Shown: one piece after another, positions 8,808-18,252 of the stretch
Layout: every line of letters begins with the position of its first letter
How positions within the stretch are numbered: the first letter of the stretch is position 1
From: AP-15 sp963755435
GTDB taxonomy: Bacteria > Pseudomonadota > Alphaproteobacteria > ATCC43930 > CGMCC-115725
Direction: 5' to 3'
Length of the DNA: 64,000 bases
Assembly: GCA_963755435.1 (NCBI GenBank)
Contig: CAVWJX010000002.1
Span: 422,168-486,167, forward strand
Notes under the pieces: generated by a model
What the model was told of the DNA's origin: nothing
Seen by the model: the letters and a program-made list of their open reading frames with translations, nothing else
The model's database searches: none
Program-made: the position numbers and the translations under genes

Positions 8808-10169
8808 TCATCCGGTTGGGCCGCGCTGGGGCAAGTGCAAGGTGAAGACGGCTCCGCCGCCGGGCGCATCGGTTACCGAGACCGAGCCGTCGAGAAGGCG
8901 CATGATTCGCCGCACGATGGCCAGGCCCAGTCCGGCCCCGGCCTTTTCCCGGTCGCCGCTCCAAAAGCGCTCGAAGATTTTCTCGCGCATGTTTGGCGGC
9001 ACGCCGGGACCGGCGTCGATCACCGCGATTGCCGGTTCGTCGCTGACCTGGACCCGCACGGCCTGGCCGCGCCGTGTTTGCAAGAGTGCATTCTCGATAA
9101 GGTTGTTCAGAGCGTTGACCAGCATCCACGCATTGGCGCGCACCACCACCGGCCGGAACTGCTCGTCGACCTCGATGCTTTTGCCGGCGGCGATTGCCAG
9201 CGGCCCCAGCGCGGCCGCCGCCTCGACCGCGACCGCGCGCAAATCCACCCGCTCGTCAAAATCGATCGTCGCCGCCTCGAGCCGCGCCGCGAGGAGCAGC
9301 TGGGTGACGATCCGGGTCATCGTATCGAGGTCCCGTTGCAGCCGGGGCGCGATCGTCTGGTCCGGCAGCGTGTCGATGTTGGCCTGGAGCACGGCGAGCG
9401 GTGTTCGCAGCTGATGCGCCGCGTTTGCGGTGAACTCGCGCTGTCGGAGAAAGCCTCGGTCCAAGCGGTCGAGGGCGAAATTCATCGCGCGCACCAGCGG
9501 CATGATTTCCCGCGGCACGCCATCCTCCGGCAGCCGGTTGCTCGTTCTGCCGGGCTCGATCTCCGACGCCAGCCGCGACAGCCGGCTGAGCGGCGCGAGG
9601 GTTTGCCGCACGGTCAGCACGCTGACCGCGAGCAGCGCGATCAGAAGCGGCACGCCGAGCCATCCGCCGTCGGTGAAAAACTCGTCGGTGACCGAAGCCG
9701 TCAAGTATTGGTCGCGAGAACCGATCTCCTCGACCTGCGTCTCGAAGGTGCGGGCGGCAATCGTCGTCTTGACGGCGGCGCCGAACAAGCGGAGGGACGG
9801 GCCATCCCAGCGATAATCGTCGAGGCGCGATTGAGCATTACCCGGCAGCCGCGTCGCCCCCGCGAAGTGCCCGGAGGTCAGAATGAGGTTTCCCCGCTCG
9901 TCGCGGACAGTGTAGTGGTATTGGCTGTCGGACTCCTCGTAATCCTCAGCAAGCGCCGCGGGCAGGTTCACGCTGACGCTGCCGTCGGGGTGGACCACGA
10001 TATGGCGCCCGATTTCCTGCGCCTGCTCGACCAACGTCTGGTGGCGCAGGGCGGTGGCCGTCAGGCTTGCTTTGCGATACAGCCAGCCAAATGCGACAAG
10101 CCCGGCTGCCATCGTGGCAACCGCCAAACGGACGGTGATCCGCCGCAACAGCGAAGGCTCTCTGTTCAT
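8808..10169 (-). CDS. Two-component sensor histidine kinase
   Basis: Membrane sensor partner of the response regulator just upstream. The 453-residue protein has a first transmembrane helix (about 13-30), a periplasmic sensor domain of about 140 residues, a second helix (about 171-187), a HAMP-like linker, the phosphorylated His252 in AAHQLRTPLAV, and an HATPase domain with NALNNLIENAL, DAGPGVPP and GAGLGLAIVRRI. This is the QseC/TctE/PmrB-type layout. The frame is open upstream to a TTG at 10193, but the ATG at 10169 fits the family start better. The signal sensed cannot be deduced. Confidence 0.9.
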   Translation of the reverse strand: MNREPSLLRRITVRLAVATMAAGLVAFGWLYRKASLTATALRHQTLVEQAQEIGRHIVVHPDGSVSVNLPAALAEDYEESDSQYHYTVRDERGNLILTSGHFAGATRLPGNAQSRLDDYRWDGPSLRLFGAAVKTTIAARTFETQVEEIGSRDQYLTASVTDEFFTDGGWLGVPLLIALLAVSVLTVRQTLAPLSRLSRLASEIEPGRTSNRLPEDGVPREIMPLVRAMNFALDRLDRGFLRQREFTANAAHQLRTPLAVLQANIDTLPDQTIAPRLQRDLDTMTRIVTQLLLAARLEAATIDFDERVDLRAVAVEAAAALGPLAIAAGKSIEVDEQFRPVVVRANAWMLVNALNNLIENALLQTRRGQAVRVQVSDEPAIAVIDAGPGVPPNMREKIFERFWSGDREKAGAGLGLAIVRRIMRLLDGSVSVTDAPGGGAVFTLHLPQRGPTG

Positions 10170-10174
10170 CGGCG

Positions 10175-10264
10175 CAAATCTAGTCCTGAACAAATCTAGT
10201 GCCAGGAATTTGGCGCTTAATAATAGCCATTCCTACTTTCGCGGGGTGACGCGAAAAGGGAATG
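10175..10264 (-). promoter_or_regulatory. Intercistronic hairpin and direct repeats between response regulator and kinase
   Basis: The 120-base gap between the regulator stop (10290) and the kinase start holds two structures. At 10228-10264 a two-part hairpin is formed by CATTCC pairing with GGAATG, and inside it TTCGCG pairing with CGCGAA. At 10175-10184 and 10191-10200 the decamer CAAATCTAGT is repeated directly. The hairpin could set the regulator-to-kinase expression ratio and the repeat could be an operator. Both roles are inference. Confidence 0.4.
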
Positions 10265-10289
10265 GGTTTCATCTGTATGGTTCAGACCG

Positions 10290-10958
10290 CTAGTCCTTAA
10301 GCAGATAGCCCACGCCCCGCATGGTGTGGATCGACAAGGGCACGCCGAAATGTTCCAGACGCTTGCGCAGCCGCGAGATCAGCGCCTCGACCGCGTTGGG
10401 CTGGACCTCCACGGCGAGACCGTAAATGCTGTCCTCGATTGCGCGCTTGGCGACGACTTGCCCGGCCCGCCTCATCAGCAGTTCGAGCGTGGCGAATTCG
10501 CGGCGGGAAATGCCGACGACGCGCCCGTTGACCGTGACTTGGCGATGAATCGTGTCGAGCGCAATGTTGCCGATGCTCAGGATGTTGCCCAGCACCGCGC
10601 CCGGGCGTCGCAGCAAGGCGCGCAGCCGCGCCGATAGTTCCTTCATCGCGAACGGCTTTACCAGGTAGTCATCGGCGCCGCCATCGAGCCCGGCGACCCG
10701 GTCGTCGACCCCATCCCGCGCGGTCAGAATGAGGATCGGCACCTGCTGCCGACGACGGCGCAAGTCGCGAAGCAGCGCGATCCCGTCGCGGTCCGGCAGG
10801 CCGAGATCGAGAATGATGGCATCGTATTCGATCGCGTCGACGGCCGCTGCGCCGTCTTCGGCGGTGCCGAAGGCATCGATGCCGAACCCGTCCTGGCGCA
10901 GGCCTTTGACGATTAGTTCGGCCAGGGGCTGGTGATCTTCTATCAACAGGATGCGCAT
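10290..10958 (-). CDS. OmpR/QseB-type response regulator
   Basis: DNA-binding output protein of the two-component pair. It has 222 residues: a receiver domain with the acidic pair in LLIEDHQ, phospho-acceptor Asp51 in IILDLGLPD, the conserved Thr in ILTARD and Lys in LVKPF, followed by a winged-helix domain (ISRREFATLELLMRRAGQVVAKRAIEDSIYG, then VEALISRLRKRL and GVGYLLKD). It is transcribed before the kinase gene. Downstream on the same strand lie tldD and the two glycosidase genes, which might be targets, but no shared operator was identified. Confidence 0.93.
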   Translation of the reverse strand: MRILLIEDHQPLAELIVKGLRQDGFGIDAFGTAEDGAAAVDAIEYDAIILDLGLPDRDGIALLRDLRRRRQQVPILILTARDGVDDRVAGLDGGADDYLVKPFAMKELSARLRALLRRPGAVLGNILSIGNIALDTIHRQVTVNGRVVGISRREFATLELLMRRAGQVVAKRAIEDSIYGLAVEVQPNAVEALISRLRKRLEHFGVPLSIHTMRGVGYLLKD

Positions 10959-11358
10959 CGCAGCGACCTTCGGGTGGCGGACAGAGCCGTCGAGGCATCA
11001 TCGAGCGCCGCGCGGTGTCGACCTCAAGCCCTTCACCGCAAACCGTTGCCCGCAAACACTCTTGGTGCTGGTGGTGCGGTAATGCGGCCAAGACTGTCTC
11101 GGCTCGACCTACTGTAAACCCGAAACCTGACAAGAACCTCACGGTTTAGGCACGCAGCCGGAGTTGGTACATTTGCATGCCTTCTCCGACAGGCCGCCTA
11201 TTTTTTTCATCTTGGCAGCATCTCGTCAGCAAGGGCGCCTATTGATGTGCCGCCTGCTCGACAATGACAGGTTCTCGTCCTGGGTCCAAGGTTGTCGGTC
11301 ATCCGCACTGCTGAGATCTGCTTGCAGCTTTACATATAACCATTGAAGGAGTCCATAG
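10959..11358. other. Divergent intergenic region, no gene seen
   Basis: About 400 bases separate the divergent response-regulator gene and the NTPase operon, so promoters for both should lie here. The distal part is clearly less GC-rich than the flanking genes. A strong ribosome binding site (GAAGGAG, near 11345) belongs to the NTPase gene. I see no convincing -35/-10 pair, repeat or small coding frame. Confidence 0.4.
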
Positions 11359-12457
11359 ATGTCTGCGCTCTCTACTCCTTTTGCTTTATCTTTACCCGAT
11401 GAGCTGCGTGAGTTCGCGATCTCCAGCGACCGTATCGCCCGCGCCAAGAATGCCTACACCACCCGTAACGTGCCGCAGAATCGGATGCGCGCCCTGCTGA
11501 AAGGCACCTGCCCGAAAGCCGGGGATCTGGTCCTGGCGCGCGTTGCCCGAACTCGGGCAGCACGAGCACATCGAGCGGCCGGACGGGCGGCGCGCCAAGC
11601 TGTGGGACGGCGACGAGATTATCGTCGCTTACGGCAACCGCTACGCCCCCGACCAGTTCGAGGCCTATGTCCCCGACGATCTCGCCCCATGCCATCTGGT
11701 CGCCGGCGGCGGCGTCGCCGCGCGGGTGGCCGCGCAGCACCGCGCGATGAAAGGGGCGACCGAGATCGTGCCGCTGGGTCTGTTGGCCGATGCCGAAGGC
11801 GAGCGGCTGAACCTGATCAGATGGGGGCTCGCCGGGGTCAGCCATGTGCGCGCCAAGCCCTATGTTTTCGCTGTGCTGGGCTCGTCGATGAATGCCGGCA
11901 AGACCACCACCGCGGCGGCGATGATCCAGGGCCTCTCGCATGCCGGCTACATGGTCGGCGCGGCCAAGGTGACCGGCACCGGCTCGGGCGGCGACCGCTG
12001 GGCGATGGTCGACGCCGGGGCCAAGATCGTCCTCGACTTCACCGATGCCGGCCATCCCTCGACCTTCGGTCTGGCGCCGCGGCGGATCGAGCAGCTGCTG
12101 GGCCTGTTGATCGGCCATGTCGCCGCCGCGGAGGTGGAGGTGATCGTCGTCGAGCTGGCCGACGGGCTGTTCCAGGACGACACCGCCAGCCTGGTCGAGT
12201 CGGAAACCTTCGGGCGGCTGGTGGATGGCGTCGTGTTCGCCTCCAACAGTGCCATGGGGGCGCAAGGCGGGGCGGATTGGCTGCGCGCGCGCGCCTGCCC
12301 GTTGCTCGCGATCAGCGGCCTGCTGACGACCTCGCCATTGGCCACGCGCGAGGCTGCCAAGGCCACCGGCCTGCCGGTGCTGTCCCGGCACGCTCTGTCG
12401 CACGGAACCTGGTGGACCGAGCTTGCCGCCGGCCCGTCGGGCCCGCCGCGGCGATGA
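11359..12457 (+). CDS. P-loop NTPase (MobB/dethiobiotin-synthetase-like), interrupted by a +1 frameshift
   Basis: The ATG at 11359 has a good ribosome binding site and encodes a plausible N-terminal domain (LPDELREFAISSDRIARAKNAY) down to GDLVLARV near 11546. Homologous-looking sequence then continues in the next frame (ELGQHEHIERPDGRRAKLWDGDEIIVAYGNRYAPDQFEAYVPDD) up to 12457. Removing one C from the GCCC at about 11547-11550 rejoins the two halves. The C-terminal half is a P-loop NTPase with Walker A GSSMNAGKTTTAAAMIQGL and conserved GTGSGGDRW and LDFTDAGHPST. The fold suggests the MobB/dethiobiotin synthetase group; substrate unknown. Its stop overlaps the next start as ATGA, so the three downstream genes are translationally coupled. 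Confidence 0.7.
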
Positions 12458-13302
12458 CCCCGGCCGCGGGCCGTCGGCTCGGGCAGGGGACCCCGGCCGT
12501 CGGGGCGGTCGTCGAGTGCCGGCTCGCCGGCGATTCGAGGCGGAGCTATTATTTGGGCGTGCCGCGCGGCTTGCGGGCGGATGCACCGCTGCTCGTCTGC
12601 GTGCACGGCATCTCGCGCAACGCCGAGGAGCATATGCGGCATTTTGCGCCACTGGCGCAGCGGCACGGCGTCGTGGTGGTGGCACCGCTGTTTCCCCAGC
12701 CTGAGTTCGGGGATTATCAGCGGCTGGGGCGAGCCGGGCACGGAATGCGGGCCGATGTGGCGCTGCACGAGATATTGGCCGACGCGCAGCGGCGCACCGG
12801 GGTCGCTGCCGACAGGGTTCACCTCTTCGGGCATTCCGGCGGCGGACAATTCGTGCACCGCTACGTGATGGCCAACCCGGCCGGGGTCGCCCGCTTTGTG
12901 ATCAGCGCGGCCGGCTGGTACACCCATCCCGACCCGGATCGCCCGTTCCCCTTGGGCATTGGCCCGACCCCGCTGCTGCCGGATCTCGATTTCGACCCCG
13001 ATGCATTCCTGCGCGTCGCCGGATGCGTGCTGGTCGGCGAACGGGATACGAGACGCGGCCGCGCGCTGCGGACCACCCCGCTGGTCGATGCCATGCAGGG
13101 CACGACGCGGCTCGAGCGGGCGCGGCGTTGGGCCGAGGCGATGAACCGCGAGGCGGCCCGGCGTGGCCTGCCCTCGCCGGTCGATCTGCAGGTGTTGCCG
13201 CGGGCCGGGCACCGGTTCGCCGACGTGGCGACGCGAGGCGGCGCGCCGGAGCGCGTCTTCGCCTGCCTGTTCGGCGCAATGGCCGCGACGGGGGCGGCGT
13301 GA
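12454..13302 (+). CDS. Alpha/beta hydrolase (esterase/LpqC-like)
   Basis: Predicted serine hydrolase of 282 residues, cytoplasmic since no signal peptide is seen. The oxyanion region is LLVCVHGISRNAEEH, the nucleophile Ser lies in LFGHSGGGQF, and a candidate catalytic His is in PRAGHRFADV near the C-terminus. The pattern resembles PHB-depolymerase/LpqC-type esterases. It starts in a 4-base ATGA overlap with the NTPase gene and ends in a GTGA overlap with the MFS gene. A frame open from 11359 through this gene results only from the frameshift in the NTPase gene and is not a real fusion. Confidence 0.8.
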   Translation: MTPAAGRRLGQGTPAVGAVVECRLAGDSRRSYYLGVPRGLRADAPLLVCVHGISRNAEEHMRHFAPLAQRHGVVVVAPLFPQPEFGDYQRLGRAGHGMRADVALHEILADAQRRTGVAADRVHLFGHSGGGQFVHRYVMANPAGVARFVISAAGWYTHPDPDRPFPLGIGPTPLLPDLDFDPDAFLRVAGCVLVGERDTRRGRALRTTPLVDAMQGTTRLERARRWAEAMNREAARRGLPSPVDLQVLPRAGHRFADVATRGGAPERVFACLFGAMAATGAA

Positions 13303-14564
13303 TCCGCGGCGCGGCCGCGCGGCTGATCGCGATCGCGCGTTGCCGCGACAGCCGACTTCTGGTGGTGGTGCGCGGCGTGCGCAGCATCGGCCAGGGCGCG
13401 CTGGTGGTAGATTTCGCGCTCTATCTGCGCGCCCTCCACTGGTCTGGCGGGCAGATTGGGGCGCTGCTCACCGCCTCGATGGTTTCGGGCATCCTCTTGA
13501 CCATGCTGGTCGGTCCGCTCAGCGACCGGATCGGCAGGAAATCCCTGCTGCTCGGTTTCGAGGGCACGCGGGTGTTGGCGGCGCTGACCGTGCTCGTCAG
13601 CAGCGATCCGCGCCTGCTGGCGGCGGCGGCGGTGCTGGGCCAGTACGGACGCGGCGGCAACGGCTCGGCCGGGCCGTTTGGGCCGGTGGAGCAAGCCTGG
13701 CTCGCCCATTCGGTGCCGGCGGAGCAGCGCGTCTCGATCTATAGCCTCAATTCGGCGATGGGCTTTCTCGGCAATGCCGCCGGGGCGCTGCTGGCGGCGG
13801 CCCCGGCGCTGCTCGCGGCGTGGATGATCGGGCCGCTCGCCTACCGACCGCTATTCGGCCTGGTTCTGATCACCTCCTCGACCTCGCTTTGGCTGATCAC
13901 CCGGGTCGCGGAAGGTCCGATGCCGGTCCGGCCGGCGCCGGTCCCGAGCCAGGCCGCACTCGGGCGGCGCGAGAACGCTCTGCTGCTGCGGCTGGCGCTC
14001 GCCAACCTGCTGCAAGGGGCGGGCCTCGGGTTGTCCGGCCCGCTGATCGCCTATTGGTTCGCGGTGCGTTTCGGGCAGGGTCCGGCATTGATCGGACCGC
14101 TGATCGCAGCGAGCCTCGTCCTCGCCGCGCTGGCCTCGCTCGGCGCCGGCCGGCTGGCCCGCCGCTGTGGCATCGTGCCGGTGGTGATCGGCATGCGGCT
14201 GGTCGGGATCGGATTGCTGACGGCGATGCCGTTGGCGCCGAGCCTGCCATTCGCGGCCGGCCTCTTTGCCGCCCGCTCGCTGTTCGACCGCGGCACCAAT
14301 GGGGTCCGGCAGGCGCTCAGCATCGGGTTGGTGCGGGCCGAGCGGCGCGGGCTCGCCGCCAGCCTCAACTCGGTGTCGCTCTCAGTGCCGCGCGCGGTCG
14401 GGCCGCTCGCTGCCGGGCTGTTGTTCGATACCGGCTTTCTGGCGCTGCCATTCTTGCTCGCGGCCGGCTTTCAGGCCGGCTATCTGTGCCTCTATGGCTG
14501 GAGCTTCGCCGAGCACGATCGAAAAACCCTCCGCTTGGCGACGCCGCATCCGGCCAAGGGATAA
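13299..14564 (+). CDS. MFS transporter
   Basis: Inner-membrane major facilitator of 421 residues with about 12 hydrophobic segments. The loop between helices 2 and 3 carries the family A-motif in the form GPLSDRIGRKSLLL. The GTG start at 13299 overlaps the stop of the hydrolase gene (GTGA), so an upstream extension of the open frame to 13023 is not used. Coupling with an NTPase and an esterase suggests export or uptake of the compound those enzymes act on; the substrate is unknown. No regulator is fused or adjacent. Confidence 0.85.
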   Translation: MIRGAAARLIAIARCRDSRLLVVVRGVRSIGQGALVVDFALYLRALHWSGGQIGALLTASMVSGILLTMLVGPLSDRIGRKSLLLGFEGTRVLAALTVLVSSDPRLLAAAAVLGQYGRGGNGSAGPFGPVEQAWLAHSVPAEQRVSIYSLNSAMGFLGNAAGALLAAAPALLAAWMIGPLAYRPLFGLVLITSSTSLWLITRVAEGPMPVRPAPVPSQAALGRRENALLLRLALANLLQGAGLGLSGPLIAYWFAVRFGQGPALIGPLIAASLVLAALASLGAGRLARRCGIVPVVIGMRLVGIGLLTAMPLAPSLPFAAGLFAARSLFDRGTNGVRQALSIGLVRAERRGLAASLNSVSLSVPRAVGPLAAGLLFDTGFLALPFLLAAGFQAGYLCLYGWSFAEHDRKTLRLATPHPAKG

Positions 14565-14771
14565 ATTCGCCGGATCCCCGACCCAGGCGGCTGCGGCGGC
14601 TTGACGCAATAGGTTCGACCGGTTGTTGCGCTTGCCGGGGATGGTGTAGGCTCGCCCGATGTCGCTGCGCATGCGGCATGAGGCTCGATCGCGCCCGCTC
14701 GGATATGTCCTCGCGGAAAACCGCTGAGGGCCGCCGATCGGCCGGGTGGGACAGATCACAGGCGGCAGGGG

Positions 14772-15653
14772 ATGGCGCGGTTGACGGGATTGCTGACGAA
14801 GAGGCGGGCGGCGCGGGTGCTGATCGTGCTGGCGCTCGCGGTGGCCGCCACCGGCGCGCTCGCGGCGGTGGCCTGGGCGGCGCAACCGCGGCCCTGGGAA
14901 ATGGGCATGCAGCCCCCGGCGACGCCGGTCAAGGACCGGCTGAATGCATTCCACGACGAACTCCTGGTGATCATCTTCCTGATCTCCGGCTTCGTCATGG
15001 CGCTGTTGCTCTATGTGATCGTGCGTTTCAACCACAAGCGCAATCCGGTCCCGTCCCTGACCTCGCACAACACCGTGATCGAGCTCTTATGGACCGTGAT
15101 CCCGGTGCTGATCCTGGTGCTGATCGCGATCCCGTCGTTCAAGCTGATGTACTACATGGACCGGGTGCCGCCGCATGCGATGACGATCCGGGTGACCGGG
15201 CACCAGTGGTACTGGACCTATACCTATCCCGACGAGAAGAACCTCTCGTTCGACAGCAACATCATCCCGACCGCCGATCTGAAGCCGGGGCAGAAGCGGC
15301 TGCTCGATGTCAACAACCCGCTGGTGGTGCCGGTCCACACCAACATCCGGGTGCTGGTGACCAGCACCGATGTGATCCACAGCTGGTTCATCCCCTCCTT
15401 CGGCGTCCAGGAATACGCGGTGATTGGCCGGCTAAACCACAGCTGGTTCAACGTCGAGCGGCCAGGCGCCTATTACGGCGAGTGCAACCAGATCTGTGGC
15501 CTCAACCATTCCTTTATGCCGATCAAGGTCGTGGCCATGACCAAGGCCGATTTCCAGCGCTGGCTGGTCGAGGCGCAGAAGAAGTTTGCCCATGACGGGC
15601 AGGACGGCAATGCGGTGCGCGTCGCCGCCAACCCCGCGGCCGCCCCCAACTAA
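14772..15653 (+). CDS. ctaC: Cytochrome c oxidase subunit II
   Basis: CuA-bearing subunit of the aa3-type terminal oxidase; accepts electrons from cytochrome c on the periplasmic side. The 293 residues comprise a signal peptide (1-37), two membrane helices (about 64-86 and 102-124) and a cupredoxin domain. CuA ligands are visible as His203 (VIHSWFIPSFG), Cys238, Cys242, His246 and Met249 in GECNQICGLNHSFMP. The aromatic electron-entry patch is HQWYWTYTY. Position 240 is Gln where Glu is common in this loop. The first gene of the oxidase operon, 15 bases from ctaD. Confidence 0.97.
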   Translation: MARLTGLLTKRRAARVLIVLALAVAATGALAAVAWAAQPRPWEMGMQPPATPVKDRLNAFHDELLVIIFLISGFVMALLLYVIVRFNHKRNPVPSLTSHNTVIELLWTVIPVLILVLIAIPSFKLMYYMDRVPPHAMTIRVTGHQWYWTYTYPDEKNLSFDSNIIPTADLKPGQKRLLDVNNPLVVPVHTNIRVLVTSTDVIHSWFIPSFGVQEYAVIGRLNHSWFNVERPGAYYGECNQICGLNHSFMPIKVVAMTKADFQRWLVEAQKKFAHDGQDGNAVRVAANPAAAPN

Positions 15654-15668
15654 GAGCGAGAGGGTCCG

Positions 15669-17288
15669 ATGACCTACGAGCGCGAGGCGAACGGCGCTGA
15701 AATCCACGGCTACGGTGCGCATGGCGGCCATGACAGCCATTATCCAGGGTTCATCACCCGCTGGCTGTTTTCGACCAACCATAAGGATATCGGCACCCTC
15801 TATCTGATCTTTGCCGTCTGCGCCGGGCTGATCGGCGGAGCGTTCTCGATCCTGATGCGCATCCAGTTGATGCATCCGGACAATCACTTCATCGCCGACG
15901 ACCAGATCTACAACGTGCTGATCACCGCGCATGGGCTGATCATGATCTTCTTCACGGTCATGCCGGCGATGATCGGCGGCTTTGGCAACTGGTTCGTGCC
16001 GCTGATGATCGGCGCACCGGACATGGCCTTTCCGCGCATGAACAACATCAGCTTCTGGCTGCTGGTGCCGTCGTTCGCGTTGCTGTTGGGCTCGACCATG
16101 GTCGATGGCGGCGCCGGCACCGGCTGGACCCTCTACCCGCCGCTGTCGAGCGTCGGCCAGCCCGGACCGGCGGTCGACATGGTGATCTTTGCGTTGCACC
16201 TGGCCGGCGCTTCGTCGATCATGGGGGCGATCAACTTCATCACCACGATCTTCAACATGCGCGCGCCAGGCATGACCCTGCACCGCATGCCGCTATTTGT
16301 CTGGTCGATCCTGGTGACCGCGTTCCTGTTGCTGCTGTCGCTGCCGGTCTTGGCCGGGGCGATCACGATGCTGTTGACCGACCGCAATTTCGGCACCAGC
16401 TTCTTCAACCCGGCGGGCGGCGGCGACCCGCTCTTATTCCTGAACCTGTTCTGGTTTTTCGGTCATCCCGAGGTCTACATCCTGATCCTGCCCGGCTTCG
16501 GCATGATCAGCCAAGTGGTCTCGACCTTTTCGAAAAAGCCGATCTTCGGCTATCTCGGCATGGTCTATGCCATGGTCGCGATCGGCGTCGTCGGCTTTGT
16601 CGTGTGGGCGCACCACATGTTCACGACCGGGATCTCGGTTGACACCCGCGCCTATTTCACCGCGGCGACGATGGTTATCGCGGTGCCCACCGGGGTCAAG
16701 ATCTTCTCGTGGATCGCCACGATGTGGGGCGGGTCGATCGAGTTCAAAACCCCGATGCTGTTTGCGATGGGGTTCATCTTCCTGTTCACGATCGGCGGCG
16801 TGACAGGCGTCGTGCTGGCCAATGCCGGCGTCGATTTCGCTTTGCACAACACCTATTACGTGGTCGCCCATTTTCATTACGTGTTGTCCCTGGGCGCGGT
16901 ATTTTCGATCTTCGCCGGGTTCTATTACTGGATCGGCAAGATGTCCGGGCGCCAGTACAACGAGACATTTGGCAAGATCCATTTCTGGGCCACGTTCATC
17001 GGCGTCAACCTGACCTTCTTCCCGATGCATTTCCTCGGGCTTGCCGGGATGCCGCGGCGCATCGCCGAATATCCCGATGCGTTCGCCGGCTGGAACTTCG
17101 TCGCCTCGATCGGCGCCTACATTTCGTACGCGGCGACCTTGTTCTTTGTCTTCGTCGTGTTTCACACCTTGTTCTTCGGCCGCCGGGTCGGCGCCAATTA
17201 CTGGGGTGCGGGCGCCACCACGCTCGAATGGAAGGTGTCCTCGCCGCCGCCGTTCCACAGCTATGACGAGTTGCCGGTAATTACCTAG
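15669..17288 (+). CDS. ctaD: Cytochrome c oxidase subunit I (aa3, A1 type)
   Basis: Catalytic subunit holding heme a and the heme a3-CuB centre; reduces O2 and pumps protons. The 539-residue length is typical. Heme a ligands are His88 (ITAHGLIM) and His403, the heme a3 ligand is His401 (VVAHFHYVLS). CuB ligands are His266, His315 and His316, with the cross-linked Tyr270 in FGHPEVYILILP. The D-channel Asp118 with Glu268 and the K-channel Lys344 (PTGVKIFSW) place it in family A1. It is preceded by AGAGGG-type ribosome binding sequence in the short gap after ctaC. Confidence 0.98.
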   Translation: MTYEREANGAEIHGYGAHGGHDSHYPGFITRWLFSTNHKDIGTLYLIFAVCAGLIGGAFSILMRIQLMHPDNHFIADDQIYNVLITAHGLIMIFFTVMPAMIGGFGNWFVPLMIGAPDMAFPRMNNISFWLLVPSFALLLGSTMVDGGAGTGWTLYPPLSSVGQPGPAVDMVIFALHLAGASSIMGAINFITTIFNMRAPGMTLHRMPLFVWSILVTAFLLLLSLPVLAGAITMLLTDRNFGTSFFNPAGGGDPLLFLNLFWFFGHPEVYILILPGFGMISQVVSTFSKKPIFGYLGMVYAMVAIGVVGFVVWAHHMFTTGISVDTRAYFTAATMVIAVPTGVKIFSWIATMWGGSIEFKTPMLFAMGFIFLFTIGGVTGVVLANAGVDFALHNTYYVVAHFHYVLSLGAVFSIFAGFYYWIGKMSGRQYNETFGKIHFWATFIGVNLTFFPMHFLGLAGMPRRIAEYPDAFAGWNFVASIGAYISYAATLFFVFVVFHTLFFGRRVGANYWGAGATTLEWKVSSPPPFHSYDELPVIT

Positions 17289-17298
17289 GAAAGTCAGC

Positions 17299-18252
17299 TT
17301 GGTGAGCGAATTGTCCGAGACCGGGCCGGCCGAGGCGCTGCGGCTGGCGGGGTCACCCGCCGCTTGGGCCGGAGCCGCGGTCGGCGACTACATCGCGATC
17401 CTGAAGCCGCGAGTCATGTCGCTGGTGGTGTTTACCGGGCTCGTGGGCCTGGTCATGGCGCCTGGGCATCTCCATCCGGTGCTGGCCGGCGTGGCGGTGC
17501 TGTGCATCGCGGTCGGGGCCGGCGCGGCCGGCGCCATCAACATGTGGTATGAGCGCGACATCGACGCGGTCATGCGCCGCACCGCGGGACGGCCGTTGCC
17601 GGCGGGCCGGATGCTGCCCGGCGAGGCGCTCGGCTTCGGCGTCGTGCTGGCCGCCGGCTCGGTCATGGTCATGGCCTTGGCGACCAACTGGGTGGCGGCC
17701 GGGTTATTGGCGCTGACCATCGGCTTTTATGTTTTCATCTATACCATCTGGCTCAAGCGGCGCACCCCGCAGAACATCGTGATCGGCGGCGCGGCCGGGG
17801 CGTTTCCGCCGCTGATCGGCTGGGCGGCGGTCGGCGGCAACCTCGGCTGGGGCGCGATCGCGCTGTTCGCGATCATCTTCTTCTGGACCCCACCGCATTT
17901 CTGGGCGCTGTCGCTCTATCGCGCCGACGATTATGCCAAGGCCGGCGTGCCGATGCTGCCGGTGGTGGCCGGCGCCAGCGAAACCAAGCGGCAGATGCTG
18001 CTCTACACCCTGGTGCTGTGGCCGGTCAGTGTCGCGCCCTGGCTGCTCGGCATCGCCGGTGCCCTTTACGGGATCTCGGCGCTGGGGTTGAGCGCGCTCT
18101 TCACCGCCGCGTCGATCCGCGTGCTGCGCGATCCGGGCGAGCGCGCCGCCCGGCAGATGTTCGCCTTCTCGCTCCTCTACCTCTTGCTGATCTTCAGCCT
18201 GCTGCTGGTCGACCGCAGCGCCGCCGGCTGGCCCGCGGGGGCTGGGCAATGA
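17299..18252 (+). CDS. ctaB: Protoheme IX farnesyltransferase (heme O synthase)
   Basis: Integral membrane prenyltransferase that attaches a farnesyl group to heme b to make heme O, the precursor of heme A for the oxidase. The UbiA-family motif NMWYERDIDAVMRRTAGRPLP contains the Asp residues that bind the prenyl diphosphate through magnesium, and a second acidic motif is YRADDYAKAGVPMLP. About eight or nine hydrophobic helices. The start is TTG 17299 or GTG 17302, 11 bases after ctaD; AGGA at 17287 favours either. It ends in an ATGA overlap with the next small gene. No heme A synthase gene (ctaA) is in the window. Confidence 0.96.
   Translation: MVSELSETGPAEALRLAGSPAAWAGAAVGDYIAILKPRVMSLVVFTGLVGLVMAPGHLHPVLAGVAVLCIAVGAGAAGAINMWYERDIDAVMRRTAGRPLPAGRMLPGEALGFGVVLAAGSVMVMALATNWVAAGLLALTIGFYVFIYTIWLKRRTPQNIVIGGAAGAFPPLIGWAAVGGNLGWGAIALFAIIFFWTPPHFWALSLYRADDYAKAGVPMLPVVAGASETKRQMLLYTLVLWPVSVAPWLLGIAGALYGISALGLSALFTAASIRVLRDPGERAARQMFAFSLLYLLLIFSLLLVDRSAAGWPAGAGQ

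Noticed and set aside
11359..13302. Apparent 647-codon fusion of NTPase and hydrolase
   Set aside because: The middle of this frame is Arg-rich nonsense; the NTPase continues in the neighbouring frame, so the fusion is a by-product of a +1 shift.
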